DNA of 53,098 nt from a virus, in IMG/VR virus record IMGVR_UViG_3300048925_000625, positions 1 through 53,098 of that record; one strand, 5' to 3'. Of this stretch, positions 1 through 10,200 are shown one piece after another (positions within the stretch are counted from its first letter, which is position 1; each line of letters opens with the position of its first letter). The position numbers and the translations under genes are program-made. The notes beneath the pieces were generated by a model, which did no database searches, was not told where the DNA came from, and saw only the letters and a list, made by a program, of their open reading frames with translations.

Positions 1-477
1 GTGCACTATATCGCCCACATCACCCTGACCACGGGGCACATTGCGCGCCAGCAGCGTGCCGACGTATCGGATGCGGCCTTGGCAACCCTCGTGCCCTGGC
101 TGGCTGATGCGCTGGCCACAGGGCAGCGGACACCGCTCCCGTGGCTGCCTGGTGGTTGCTCCGCGCTGGCCCTGCAGCAGGATGGGGCGCTCGTTGTGAC
201 GGTGTATGGACCAGATCCCAACATCGGCAAGCCCGTTGCCCTGGCGACGTTCGGCGTTGCGCCGCGATCGCGCAGTGCGCCGCCCCTGTGGGACATGCTG
301 ATGCGCACGCAACCCTACGTGATCGCCGGCCTATCAATGCCGGCTGCGCCGTGGTGCGCCGTGGTGCCCTATCCCGTGCTGGTTGCCCATCCAGATGCAA
401 TCGAGTGGCTTGGCGATCTGGAGCGATGCGTCGCATGGGCATGGGCAAGCCGGCACCCAGGCTTGCGGGCCGTATGA
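1..477 (+). CDS. Hypothetical phage-associated protein
   Basis: 158 aa opening with GTG at the first base of the window, so a start further upstream cannot be excluded. The N-terminus has the look of small accessory proteins at prophage ends, but I assign no function. It has no signal peptide or membrane segment. The stop overlaps the start of the next gene by ATGA, so the two are probably translationally coupled. It points toward the tail genes, opposite to the late operon. The GC-rich third positions and uninterrupted frame support coding. Confidence 0.6.
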   Translation: MHYIAHITLTTGHIARQQRADVSDAALATLVPWLADALATGQRTPLPWLPGGCSALALQQDGALVVTVYGPDPNIGKPVALATFGVAPRSRSAPPLWDMLMRTQPYVIAGLSMPAAPWCAVVPYPVLVAHPDAIEWLGDLERCVAWAWASRHPGLRAV

Positions 478-683
478 CTAGTGCCACACCCATCGCAGCT
501 TGGCGCGCACGCATGGGCCTGTCTCAGCGGGCTGCAGCTCAGGCACTGGGCATGAGCCTATCTGGATACCAGGAGCAGGAGCGCGGCTCCGGATTCGACG
601 GCAAGCCGCGCGAGGCTCCGCGTGTCCTGCTCCTCGCGTGCGCGGCGATTGAGCATGGCCTGGAGCCGGTCGCCCTTGATTGA
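474..683 (+). CDS. XRE-like helix-turn-helix protein
   Basis: 69 aa. ATG at 474 overlaps the previous stop (ATGA), which decides the start. Residues about 8-30 (WRARMGLSQRAAAQALGMS, then LSGYQEQERG) fit an XRE helix-turn-helix: an RxxxGLSQ opening, an AAxxLG turn and a recognition helix. It is shorter than a repressor and has no oligomerisation or protease domain. Being coupled to a hypothetical gene at the outer end of the late region suggests a small accessory regulator; the target is unknown. Confidence 0.65.
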   Translation: MTSATPIAAWRARMGLSQRAAAQALGMSLSGYQEQERGSGFDGKPREAPRVLLLACAAIEHGLEPVALD

Positions 684-852
684 TGCCGGCCTGGCGCTGC
701 TCAGGCGCCTCACGGGTTGAGCGGCCTCACTGGCGCCCGCGGCCGGCAGATACAGTATCGCGGCGCGCGGCATCCCCGCAGTATCAGCGGCCGCCGCATC
801 GGGCGGTCGGGATTTTCCTACCTGCCCTGCATTGCCGCGCTCGCATCAGGGG
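684..852. other. Intergenic gap between convergent genes
   Basis: About 170 bp between the HTH gene (+) and the last tail gene (-). A short CCGCC/GGCGG stem-loop followed by a T-rich stretch (about 794-816) could terminate the plus-strand pair. No gene or RNA is recognisable, and I found no copy of the sequence flanking the integrase that would mark a left attachment site. Confidence 0.4.
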
Positions 853-1794
853 TCACGTGGGGGTTGGAACTACTCGCGCCAGGATCTTCGAGTTTTGCGT
901 GTCAGCTGTGCTGCCATCCGCTACAACATCGATCTGCGTATTCGGTACAGTGATCTCGAACGCTCCGGTGGAAGCGTCGCTCGTCGCAGTACCGACCAAG
1001 GCACCAGTGTCATGGCGGTACGCACGGACGGTACGCGACAGGCCCGCGCCTGCGCTGGTCTTCACCGTCCCGGTCACCTTGGCTCCGCCGCTGCCGGAGC
1101 CGGCACCCAACAGCCAGGCTATCAGCGACGACAAAATATTGGCTCCATCGGTCGTGAGGCTCGTCTGGGCGCGGCCGTAAAGGAAACCCGCGTGGGCACA
1201 GCGCGAAGCCAGCAACGATCCGTCAACCAACTTCGTCCCGACCTCCCATACTTGCAGCACTGGCTGTGCCCAGGCAGGGCCGTCTGCGCCCGCCGCAGTG
1301 GAATTCGTCATATAGCCAAGCGTCAGCGCACCGGACAACGGGTATGGGACTACCAGCGAGCAATACTCCGTCGCGTTTGCAATTTGGTAGTTCCCAGCGG
1401 TCAACCCAACCGAAGAATATGCATATGGCACGTAAAGTCGCCCAAGGCCAGTAACCCCGGCGTTGACGACCTCTACAAGCCCAGCAGCCTGCAGCGGAAC
1501 CGTAGGTACATCCCCCCATACGTTGCTGTCGGAGCCATTCCGGACATAGCCGAAGAGCACCGGCTTCCCAGAGGTCAAGAGATCGTGCACCAACGTGCCA
1601 AGCGTTGCCCCGGATGCTTGGTAGCTTGCCCGGACAAATACGACCAGGTCATAGGCCGCCAAGCCAGAGACGGTGGCCGATGTCGAGGTGTCCGCGAGCA
1701 ACGTCACCGTGTGACCAAGCCCTTGGAGCAGGGTTCGGACACCGGTCGGCCCCCCATGTGAAACATCTTCGGTCAGTAGCGCAATGGCTGCCAT
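853..1794 (-). CDS. Distal tail protein with C-terminal carboxypeptidase-regulatory-like domain
   Basis: 313 aa, the last gene of the late operon, starting 2 bp after the tail-hub gene stops. Residues about 1-95 read as a Rossmann-like alpha/beta domain (AAIALLTEDVSHGG, YDLVVFVRASYQ, GKPVLFGYVRN). The middle is beta-rich. After a Gly/Ser linker, residues about 238-313 (AKVTGTVKTSAGAGLSRTV, GALVGTATSDASTGAFEI) match a carboxypeptidase-regulatory/Ig-like beta sandwich often seen on phage tail tips. Its place at the end of the tail module suggests a tip accessory or receptor-binding protein; that role is inferred. Confidence 0.65.
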   Translation of the reverse strand: MAAIALLTEDVSHGGPTGVRTLLQGLGHTVTLLADTSTSATVSGLAAYDLVVFVRASYQASGATLGTLVHDLLTSGKPVLFGYVRNGSDSNVWGDVPTVPLQAAGLVEVVNAGVTGLGRLYVPYAYSSVGLTAGNYQIANATEYCSLVVPYPLSGALTLGYMTNSTAAGADGPAWAQPVLQVWEVGTKLVDGSLLASRCAHAGFLYGRAQTSLTTDGANILSSLIAWLLGAGSGSGGAKVTGTVKTSAGAGLSRTVRAYRHDTGALVGTATSDASTGAFEITVPNTQIDVVADGSTADTQNSKILARVVPTPT

Positions 1795-1796
1795 GT

Positions 1797-4619
1797 CTAG
1801 TACTCAAAAAGTGCCGCGCTGCCGGAGGGCGGCGTGTAGGTGTCCGGTGGGAACACAAAATCGATGGGGCCGCTAGGCAGTTGCGCTATGTCGAACTCGA
1901 CCTCAGCGGACTGGAAGCTGGTTAGGCCGTCGCGGACCGCCGTGACGCGAATGAGCACATGCGCACTCGCATCTCCCAGCTCAGCCGACCCGAGGGTCAC
2001 GGTCGAACCCGTGACGCCGGGCAGCTCGTAGATGGCAGTCCCATCGACATAAGCCTTCAGCGCGTAGCTCGTGCCCGGCTCCGGACCAATCGACGCCGCT
2101 GCAGAATCGATCAACTGATCGGCCTGCAGCAAACGATCGCGATGCTTCCACGTGATCACTACAGCATCCGTAACCGGATCCACCGGCGCGGGGTCATCGT
2201 TAACGCGCAGATCGGCGGGCGGGTACGGGCGCGCTGCCCGGCCATGCATGCTCACCGGCAGTGCAGTCGCGAGCGGCAACGCCAGCTGCTGGCTGCTTGT
2301 GTTGGGCAGCAGCTTCGCGCTGACGGTCTCGCCGTCCGTGTACTCCGTCTGATCTGCTGCCGCGTCGGAGTCATAGAACCAGATGCGCGAGCCGGCCGCG
2401 TGCGGCGCCTCAACGGTGTCCGCGCAGCCACGACCCAGGGTGATCGCGCCGGTGGCCACGTTGAGGGCGTCAACGCGGACGATCTCGTCGTCCCACAGCG
2501 CCGCCGAGCCCACCACAACCTCATCCAGCCGCCGGCCGTCGGTGAGGGTGAAGGCCTTCCCGAACTTCGTCGCCGGGGCGGTGATGACTCCGGTTGGGCA
2601 CCACTCGCCCACACCCTGGTCAGCGTAGTCGCCGCCCGCGGTCGTGAAGAGGGAGTAGTTCAGCTCGCCATTCGGATCGGTGGCCACCGCCGCCAGGAAG
2701 GCGGCATCCGCAGCCAGCGCGCCCAAGTCCGCCGCCGACAGCGTGCCGGCCAGCTCGACGTATGGCACCTCGAAGGCGCGCTGCAGCGCGATCACGCTGG
2801 GCGTCTGGGGCGCGGACGTATCCACCCCCGGCTCAGGCTGGACGTACACCGAATCAGGCATGCCGAACACGTCTTGCACCGAATCGAACCGGATGGCGCC
2901 CGACTTCAGCGCCCCGCTGTCCTTCTCGCCGACCATGCAGACCATGTCGGCGATGCCGCGTTTCGGTGCCTGCAGGCGGAACTGCTGACCAGGTCTCCAC
3001 GCATAGGCCACCCGCGTGGTGACCAGGTCGTGCTTCCGCAGCGGGGACGCTTTGCCCTTCAGCTCGCGAGCGCCGGCGCGAAGCGCCAGGCCCTCGGTGG
3101 GGATCTCGCTGTAGTCGACGGTCTCGGCAATCACCCGGCCAAGCGTGCGAATGGCCCCCAGCGCCTGCAATGGGGCCGTCGTGCGGTCCTCCTTCTGCTC
3201 CGGGTCAAACCACTTGACGGAGACCTGATTGACCGCGCCGTCTTGCGAACTAGGCTGCTCGGCGAACTCAAGAATGTCATCGTCGGTCAGGATCGGCAGC
3301 GCGTCAATGTCGTAGTCGCCGCGGATGAGGTCGAGGTACCACAGGCCATCGACGATGCTCTTGTTCAGCCGCGCACTGATGACATTGCAGATGCGCTGCT
3401 GAAACGCCTCCACGGTCTCATTCGTCGACACGTACTCCGTGCACAACCCGAAGCCCTCGGCATAAAGCTTGTCGGCAGCCGCACGGAAGCTGGCGTCGTT
3501 GATCAGCGCGGTCGGCTCACCGGCCATGTCTGCAGCGGTCACGCTGTCGTAGAGGATGTGCGCGGCGTTCATAGCCAGCAACCCACCCAGGTTCGCCGTG
3601 ATCGCAGCGGTCAGTGCATTCGGGTCTGCTCCGGATACGACGCGCACGTCGTTGCCCGTGTTGTCTACGAACTTCGTGTAGGTCCTCAGCTCGAGGTCGA
3701 TATTGATCCCGATCACCTTCACGCCGACCAGGGTCTGCACAATGGCCTCGGCGGCCTCGGCGATCTGTAGCGCGGTCATCGAACCGCCCAGAGTGGTCGG
3801 CTGGCCATCTGTGATGAAGAAGGCGGTCTGGATCTCGCTACCGGCAGCCGCGAAGAACGGGGCACAGTCCATCAGCCCGGCCGGGAAGTACGTGGCATAG
3901 CTGGCGGTGCGGGCGTTGACCCAGGTTTTGATCGCCGTGATGTCCGCCGCCGTGCAGTTGTGCCGCGTGATGGATGTTCGTTCGCTCGGTTCGTTGCCCC
4001 AGCCCACCACCATCACGTCGACGCGCGCGCCGTTGAGCCCGATCACGCGCGTCAGCAGATAGTCCAGTGCGCCGTTGATCGCGATCTTCGCGTTATCCAG
4101 GCGCGTGCCGCTGAGATGCACCACGTCGTTCATTGAGCCGGAGAGGTCCAGCGCGAAGTAGAGCGCAAGAGACTTCCCAGGCAGCATGCCGATAACGGCC
4201 TTCTCCGGATACCAGGGCGTGTCGTTGTCCCAGCCCTTGAGGATCCGGCGCACTTTGAACGCCGCTGGCTTCGGGTAGGGGTTGAACGCGCCGAACTTGC
4301 CCCCCTTGAAGACAATGCTTGGGCGGCCGCGATACGCGCTCTGCTTGCTCCCCAGGTTCGCGGCGAGGTACGCATTGGGCTGCTGGTCCGCCTCGCCCAT
4401 CATGATGTCGCACTCGCCCTGGATGCCGCCTTCGCTCTTCTCTCCGCCCCACAAGTTCGGCGCGTCCACGTAGATCGTGCCGCTCTGGGTCATTTCGCCC
4501 GTCCAGGCGTCGCGGTCGCCACCGCGGAACGCCAGAAAGGCGTCCAGCACACCGCGGCCCAGTCCGAAGTGCAGCAGCAGGTAGTACCAGTAGCCGACGG
4601 TTTGCTTCTTACTTCCCAT
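1797..4619 (-). CDS. Tail hub/tip protein with embedded von Willebrand factor A domain
   Basis: 940 aa, in the position of the tail-tip hub (lambda gpJ or GTA hub-like). The N-terminal ~125 residues resemble phage hub proteins. Residues about 150-345 form a vWA domain: the MIDAS motif LDLSGSMND, and later FFITDGQPT carrying another metal-contacting Asp. Downstream (about 345-940) it returns to hub-like beta-rich sequence, including DYDIDALPILTDDDILEF and RPGQQFRLQAPKRG, and ends in fibronectin-like sequence (YPPADLRVN, VVITWKHRDR). The gene overlaps the upstream small gene by 11 bp. The vWA could mediate metal-dependent adhesion at the tip; this is inferred from the fold. Confidence 0.75.
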   Translation of the reverse strand: MGSKKQTVGYWYYLLLHFGLGRGVLDAFLAFRGGDRDAWTGEMTQSGTIYVDAPNLWGGEKSEGGIQGECDIMMGEADQQPNAYLAANLGSKQSAYRGRPSIVFKGGKFGAFNPYPKPAAFKVRRILKGWDNDTPWYPEKAVIGMLPGKSLALYFALDLSGSMNDVVHLSGTRLDNAKIAINGALDYLLTRVIGLNGARVDVMVVGWGNEPSERTSITRHNCTAADITAIKTWVNARTASYATYFPAGLMDCAPFFAAAGSEIQTAFFITDGQPTTLGGSMTALQIAEAAEAIVQTLVGVKVIGINIDLELRTYTKFVDNTGNDVRVVSGADPNALTAAITANLGGLLAMNAAHILYDSVTAADMAGEPTALINDASFRAAADKLYAEGFGLCTEYVSTNETVEAFQQRICNVISARLNKSIVDGLWYLDLIRGDYDIDALPILTDDDILEFAEQPSSQDGAVNQVSVKWFDPEQKEDRTTAPLQALGAIRTLGRVIAETVDYSEIPTEGLALRAGARELKGKASPLRKHDLVTTRVAYAWRPGQQFRLQAPKRGIADMVCMVGEKDSGALKSGAIRFDSVQDVFGMPDSVYVQPEPGVDTSAPQTPSVIALQRAFEVPYVELAGTLSAADLGALAADAAFLAAVATDPNGELNYSLFTTAGGDYADQGVGEWCPTGVITAPATKFGKAFTLTDGRRLDEVVVGSAALWDDEIVRVDALNVATGAITLGRGCADTVEAPHAAGSRIWFYDSDAAADQTEYTDGETVSAKLLPNTSSQQLALPLATALPVSMHGRAARPYPPADLRVNDDPAPVDPVTDAVVITWKHRDRLLQADQLIDSAAASIGPEPGTSYALKAYVDGTAIYELPGVTGSTVTLGSAELGDASAHVLIRVTAVRDGLTSFQSAEVEFDIAQLPSGPIDFVFPPDTYTPPSGSAALFEY

Positions 4620-4830
4620 GTGCGGCCTCCTCGGCTGCAGCCCAGTCCGCTAAAGCGATGGCCAAGCCGTCGCCGGTGGCGCGCAGCACGCTGTCGTCGA
4701 TCCCGTTACGCACGAAGTCCCCCCAGTCCAACTCCTGCCGGGCGAACCAATCCCGCCCGCCACGGGCGCACAGCCCGGCGCGCGGCGACAGGCCTGGAAT
4801 CGTACGGAAGTGTTCCATCGTCACGATCAT
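4609..4830 (-). CDS. Small tail-module protein
   Basis: 73 aa. I chose the ATG at 4830 (MIVTMEHFRTIPGLSPRAG) because it overlaps the upstream gene's end as ATGA and gives a compact gene. The sequence contains FCARGGRDWF-like residues (LCARGGRDWFARQ) and an acidic helical C-terminus. In related siphophages a short Cys-containing protein sits between the BR0599-type tail protein and the hub. It may be a tail-assembly factor; no enzymatic motif is clear. Confidence 0.6.
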   Translation of the reverse strand: MIVTMEHFRTIPGLSPRAGLCARGGRDWFARQELDWGDFVRNGIDDSVLRATGDGLAIALADWAAAEEAAHGK

Positions 4831-5243
4831 TTCTTGCCCGACTTCTTGATCTTGGTGGTCTTCATTTGCTTCCACCCCAGGACGATCGAATCGTCAATCC
4901 ACCGGGTCCCGTAGAGCTTGCGCTGACCCTGGCCATCCTCGACAGTCGGGCGCGACGCTGTCTGCGCCTTCTGTTCCCCAGGCTTGGGAGTCAGGGCGTA
5001 GCTGACGAGCGCCGCCACGATCATGATGATCAGCTGCACCCACCACACGAATGCTTTCTGCGGCTCGTTGAGCGTGGGCAGCGGAGCATGGGCAAGTAGC
5101 CAGACCTGATGCGCGGAGACTGCGGCGAGCAGCGCGGCCAGGGCGAGATGCGCCCACCACCCGCCCTTAGTGTCCATCCACCAATAGCGCGATCGCCAGG
5201 TCCACACGTAGACCCATTGCTGCAGCATCGTGCGCCTCACCAT
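4827..5243 (-). CDS. Membrane-anchored tail-module protein
   Basis: 138 aa with two predicted membrane helices, roughly residues 30-52 (AHLALAALLAAVSAHQVWLL) and 66-86 (WWVQLIIMIVAALVSYAL), then a basic, Lys-rich C-terminus. It overlaps both neighbours by a few bases, so it belongs to the tail operon. A two-helix protein here is seen in several phages of this gene order, but its job is unknown. It could assist tail-tip assembly or act at the membrane; neither is shown. Confidence 0.65.
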   Translation of the reverse strand: MVRRTMLQQWVYVWTWRSRYWWMDTKGGWWAHLALAALLAAVSAHQVWLLAHAPLPTLNEPQKAFVWWVQLIIMIVAALVSYALTPKPGEQKAQTASRPTVEDGQGQRKLYGTRWIDDSIVLGWKQMKTTKIKKSGKK

Positions 5244-6106
5244 ACGGGGAACCCGCCGAAGGGGTTCTTGCCCGACAAGTACATGCAGCCGCCGTAGTTG
5301 TCCGTGTTGTCAAAGCTCTCGCACCCGTCCCAGTTGTGCGGGCATCCAGGCAGCGCGATCAACTCCAACTCAGGCGCGAGGTCGCCGGCGCCGTAGTTGA
5401 CGACGATGGCATCTCCGGTGTGCGCCATGATGTCCCGTCGCTCGACGACTCCACTCGCGCTCGTCCACTCGATGTAGCCGCCCTCGAGGTTCTTGGGGCT
5501 CGCCGCAAATGCGGCCGCCTTCAGCATCAACCCGCTGACCGAGATAAGCGTCGCGGCGAAGGCATGCAGCGCAGGATCGACGTTGCACATGCCCAGGCCC
5601 TGCGAATACAGCACCACCTGGCAACCGCGCGACCAGACTCCGCCATTGCCGGTCGTCGTCGAGTGACCACTGGTCGGCTCACACGTCAGCTCCAAGGCAG
5701 TGTCTGTGAACTTGGGCTGCGCCGCGCGGCCGGACCACTCGACGGTTGTCTGTAGGTCCGGGTCGTTAACGTGGTAAGCCAGGCACGTCACCGACACGAT
5801 GCCAGACGGGGGATATGGTCGCCAGATGTCGCCGAAGGGCTGGGTAACCGGCTTGTCCACAGCGTTCGGATCGAGCAGGTATGGCATCTTGATCGTGATG
5901 TTGTTCTTCTTCCGCTCTGGGCTCTCGACGATCTTGCTGCGGCTGATTGCCGCCGGCAGGTAGATCTTCTCGTTCGGCTTCCCCGCGTCGAACACCACCT
6001 GTTGGGCCCCGCTGCAGTAGCGCCAGATTCGGTTCTGCAGGGCGAACACGAACAGGTGCTCCGGACGCCCCAGCCAGCGGCTCAGCTCAAAAAACTCAAA
6101 GGCCAT
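5237..6106 (-). CDS. Phage BR0599-family minor tail protein
   Basis: 289 aa. The C-terminus carries the family's Cys/Gly-rich ending (LPGCPHNWDGCESF, then DNYGGCMYLSGKNPFGG), matching the conserved BR0599 domain. The N-terminus (SRWLGRPEHLFVFALQN) fits the usual opening of this tail protein, comparable to gp14 of gene transfer agents. It follows the distal-tail gene and precedes the hub genes, the normal order. It probably forms part of the tail tip complex. Confidence 0.8.
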   Translation of the reverse strand: MAFEFFELSRWLGRPEHLFVFALQNRIWRYCSGAQQVVFDAGKPNEKIYLPAAISRSKIVESPERKKNNITIKMPYLLDPNAVDKPVTQPFGDIWRPYPPSGIVSVTCLAYHVNDPDLQTTVEWSGRAAQPKFTDTALELTCEPTSGHSTTTGNGGVWSRGCQVVLYSQGLGMCNVDPALHAFAATLISVSGLMLKAAAFAASPKNLEGGYIEWTSASGVVERRDIMAHTGDAIVVNYGAGDLAPELELIALPGCPHNWDGCESFDNTDNYGGCMYLSGKNPFGGFPVW

Positions 6107-7274
6107 GCGGGACCGCCTTCAGCGTCATCTCGGTCTGCACCGTCCGGTCATCGAACCAGTTCAGCCTGTTGGTGTCGGCGTCCTGGCGCATCAACGCCAT
6201 GAAGCTGATCGCCGCGACATCTTGGACGCCGAAGGCGACCTCTATCTCGCTGTCCAGTGCAACCACCTCTTGTTCGGCCCCAGCTTCTGCCACCGCTGTC
6301 ACGCGCCGATAGAAGACCGCCCCATCGTGAAGCTCGATGCGGATGTCCTTTCTGTGCTCCGCCAAGCCGGCGTCGGCCAGTCCTGACCATTCGACAGCCA
6401 GCACCACATCGCCGGCGCTCACGTCTTCGACCAGGACTAGATCGAGCGCCTTCGACGGCACCCAAACCGGCTGCCAGCGGCCGCACATCGTCCAAAGCAG
6501 ACCGAGGAAGGCCGCTATCTCGGCACGACTGGTGGCGGACATCTGCACCGTCAGCTCGGGCATCGCAACGCCCGGCACATCCGCGACGTAGACCGGGCCG
6601 GTATCCTCATCGGCGGTGGTGGTCAGTCGCGCAGGCGTCCACTCCGGATCGGAAGTCCAATCCACAAAGGCTTCCAGGACCGGGTAACCGCGATAGATCG
6701 GCATGCCATGCGAGAAACCGACGCTCATCACGTCGTCGAGCCGCGCCTCGGCGCTGTAGGAGACGCTATCGCCGGTGAACCGCGCGAGTTGAGGCATGCC
6801 GTCGAAGCGACCGGCGTACAGAGGGCGCACCAGCGCGCCAACGCCCCAGGCCCTTTCTGTGCCTGCGGAAAGGGTGATGCCAGAGGCCCCGACCGCGTCG
6901 ATCGAGACAACCTCCGCTTCGCGGGGATTCCCGGCGCAGATTAACGCGCGCCCCCCAGACGCAAAGCGCAGGAGCGACGCATCGCCGGGCAGCGACGTGG
7001 CACCCGCCTCGACACCGTCGCCCAGCACCAGCGTATCGCCCAGGAGAGGAAAGTCCCACGGGCCGGTTCCGTGCGAGTGCAACGCGTTCTCGAGCCACCG
7101 GCGAAGCTGGCCACTCTGCAGGCCGTCGAAGGCGAGCACCACGCGCGGCGCGGTGCGAAGCCGGCGACGCTGCTCCCCTCCCGTCGCCTCGGCCTGAGTG
7201 ACGTCCGTCAGCCACTCCAGGGACTCGGAGGCCTCGCCACCGACAGCGAACACGAAGGGCGCCGGCTCAGCCAC
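6096..7274 (-). CDS. Distal tail / minor tail protein
   Basis: 392 aa. I chose the GTG at 7274 (VAEPAPFVFAVGG), which overlaps the end of the tape-measure gene by 8 bp; the longer frame would run deep into that gene. It is beta-rich without enzymatic motifs. Its position, immediately after the tape measure and before the BR0599 protein, is that of a distal tail protein (Dit/DUF2460 position in gene transfer agents). The exact family is not recognised from sequence alone. Confidence 0.7.
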   Translation of the reverse strand: MAEPAPFVFAVGGEASESLEWLTDVTQAEATGGEQRRRLRTAPRVVLAFDGLQSGQLRRWLENALHSHGTGPWDFPLLGDTLVLGDGVEAGATSLPGDASLLRFASGGRALICAGNPREAEVVSIDAVGASGITLSAGTERAWGVGALVRPLYAGRFDGMPQLARFTGDSVSYSAEARLDDVMSVGFSHGMPIYRGYPVLEAFVDWTSDPEWTPARLTTTADEDTGPVYVADVPGVAMPELTVQMSATSRAEIAAFLGLLWTMCGRWQPVWVPSKALDLVLVEDVSAGDVVLAVEWSGLADAGLAEHRKDIRIELHDGAVFYRRVTAVAEAGAEQEVVALDSEIEVAFGVQDVAAISFMALMRQDADTNRLNWFDDRTVQTEMTLKAVPHGL

Positions 7275-10200
7275 GCGACAGCCCACCCCAGTTATTGCGC
7301 ACGTGGGTGAGCACGACGTCTTCGCCCGCGGCCCCGGCCATGGCATTGGCGACAGCGTCGTCGCCGATGGCAACGATGGGCGTCGTCACCCTACGACTAC
7401 CCTGCCCGTCCGCCTGGCGAGCCTGCAGCGCCCTCTCTTGCTGGCGCGTCCGGATGGTCTCGCCTCGCTCGAGGATCGCCGGCACCTCTTTCGACGTCAG
7501 CCCGGCGACGCCACCGGTGTGATACCTAGGCGCGCCCGCGAAAATCGCCGGGTTGATCCCGGAGCGGAACATCGTGAAGGATCCCGCGACGCCGCCGGCG
7601 TGGGCAGCGCCGAGGATGCTGGTGGAGTTGGCCGCGGCCAGCGTGGCCGCCGCGCTCTGCGCCGCGGCCACGATCGTGGCGGCCAGCGTGGTGCCGGCCG
7701 TGGTCAGGATGCTCGCCGCGCTCGCCGAAGCCGTCGTGAGCGCAGTCCCGGCAGTAGCCGCCGCGGTAGCCGTGGTCGCCGCGGTAGCGGCTGCATCAGC
7801 GGAGGCGTCCCCACTGGCGCCGAACAGGCTGCTGACCGCGCTGATCGCCTGCTTGCCAAGGGTCTGACTGTACATGTCCGCCACACCGGCCGCGAAGTCC
7901 GCGACGAGCTGGCGGAATGCATCCGCCGCCGTCATCGACCCCTCCCGCAGGTTGGTTAGGAACTTGGTCACCGCGTTGTAGCCGCTGTCCTCAAAGCCCT
8001 GCCGCGTCTGGTTCAGCGACGCGTCGATGTTGGCGAGATCGGTCTGGATCTGCGCCATCCCGGTGAAGGCCTGGGCGTACTCCGAACTGCTGGGGTCGAG
8101 CGTCGCCAGATAGGCGCGCTGATCCGCCAGCAGTTTCGCCAGCGTCGCCCGCGCCTGTTGCCGTATGGCCTCCAGCCGCTGCTCGCCCTGCACGTACCCC
8201 AAGGTGCCAGCCTCCATCTGGGCCGAGACCGCGGATTCCTCAGCGCGCAACTGCGACGCGGTGGCCGATGCCTGCGTCGCGAACTGGTCCAGCTGTGTCC
8301 TGGCGATCTGGGTATCGATGTAGAGGTTGACCCGCGCCACGCCATCGAGGTCGCCCCCCGCCAGAAGCTTGGCCTTGAGATCCTTGTATTGGGCCTCCAG
8401 CTCCGCGCGGCGAGCAGCAGCCAGCTTGCCCTGCTGCTCCAGCTGGCGGACATAGATCTCCTCCAGCGACTTCGCGAGTTCCTCTTCCGCGGCCTTCTGT
8501 TCCCGCGCGCCACTGACGCCGATCTCGGCACGGTCGCGCTGCAGCGTGAGTATCTTCTCTTCAAGGCTCCTGCGTTTCTCCAGAACGGTGCTGCTGTCTT
8601 GTCCGTTGGCGCCGTTCTTTGCAGCGGTGACAGCTAGCTCGGCGCGCGCCTGCTCAATCTCCAGATCGATCGCGCGCTTCTGCAGCTGCTCACGCTGCGC
8701 GTAGTAGCTCTTGATGCCGACTAGATGATCGGCATACATCTGATCCAGCGCTTTCAGCTGGCGCTGCACTTCATCCCGCGTCAGGGCGTTGGACGCCGCG
8801 ATGGCCTTCCCAGTACCGGTGACGGCAGCGGCGGCGGTCTTGCCGACCGAATCGACAGTCGCGCTCTCGAGTGCCTTGATCTGCTTGTCCCAGTCGTCCA
8901 GCTGCTGGGCCGCAGAGAGCATGGCGCCACGCATCGCCTGCACATTGCCGTCGGCGTCGCCCATGCTCGCTCGGGGCATGCCCATCGGGCCGCCGCCGCC
9001 GATGTCCGTGCCGACCGCCTGGGACTTGTAGCGTGCCTCCTCGAATGCCGCCCTGGCCGCCTTGAGCGTGTCCGCCGCCTGCTGCCGCTTCGCCTTCGCG
9101 TCTGCAAGTGCGGCGTCCCGGCTCGCCAGTGCCATGTTCTTGTTGGCCTCCAGCGCGGCCGTGTGTTCCTCGGCGGCGCGCTTGGCGTCCTGGGTGCGCT
9201 GGTACAAGTAGTAGATGCCGGCGGTCAGCGCGGCGATCGCCAGGGTGATCGGCCCGCCCATGGTTGCGAGGGCGGCGCGCAGACCGACCGCCGAGAGCTC
9301 TGCCGCGACGATCGCCGTCCGAAGCGCGGCAAGGCCCCGGATCAGCGCCGTGACACCCGACACCGCCGCGGCGACCGCCTGCACGGCAAAGTACGTGCCC
9401 ACCGCCACCGCCAGCGTGTCAAAGTTCTCGACCAGCTTTGCCGACACCGCCAGCAGCGGATCGAGGTATCGCGGCAGGTCCGATGCAACCTTTCGAATGG
9501 CAGCAGCGAACTGCTGACTCGCGCCGGTCGACTGGTCCACGTCGCCCACGTAGTCCAGGAACGCATTGCGCAGCTGCGTCATCGCATCGCCGATGGTCTG
9601 CGGCATCGCCGCAAACTCCTTTTCGAGCACGCCGGACTGGGATTCCAGCGCCTTGATCAGCACATCGGTGGTCAGCTTGCCCTGCTGCGCGAACTGCTTG
9701 AGCTGGCCGACAGATATCCCCAAACCCGAGGCGATAGCCTCCGCGAGGCGGGGCGTCTGCTCCAGCACCGAGTTGAGCTCGTCGCCGCGCAGCGTGCCGG
9801 AGGCCAGCGCTTGGCCGAACTGCATCACAGCTGCTTCACCAGCACCAGTCGAGGTGTACGACAGCTTGATCGCCTGATTGACCGAATTGGTCAACTTGAG
9901 CAGGCGCTGCTGGGATAGCCCCTGGCTACGAGTGCTGCGCTCCATGCGGGCATACAGGTCGACCGTGGAGGTCAGCCCGGTACGCGTGTCTTGGGCCACT
10001 TTCAGGATGCCCTCGTAGTCACCCTTGGCGGATCGCACCCGGCCGCGCAGCGCCGTGGCCTCGTCCGCCATATCCCCAAGCGTGTGCAGGCTTGCGATCG
10101 ATGCGTAGGCCGCGGCCAGGCCGAGGACCTGATTTCGCACCGCCTTCAGACCGCCGGTCCAGCCGCCCAAGCTCGGGATGCTGGCCTCCGCGGTTTTCTT

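Noticed and set aside
1-852. Left prophage attachment site
   Set aside because: No sequence here repeats the integrase-ssrA junction; the left boundary is probably outside the window.
1959-3770. 603-aa plus-strand open frame over the tail hub gene
   Set aside because: Arg/Gly/Val-rich composition typical of the antisense of a GC-rich gene; the opposite strand carries a recognisable tail protein.
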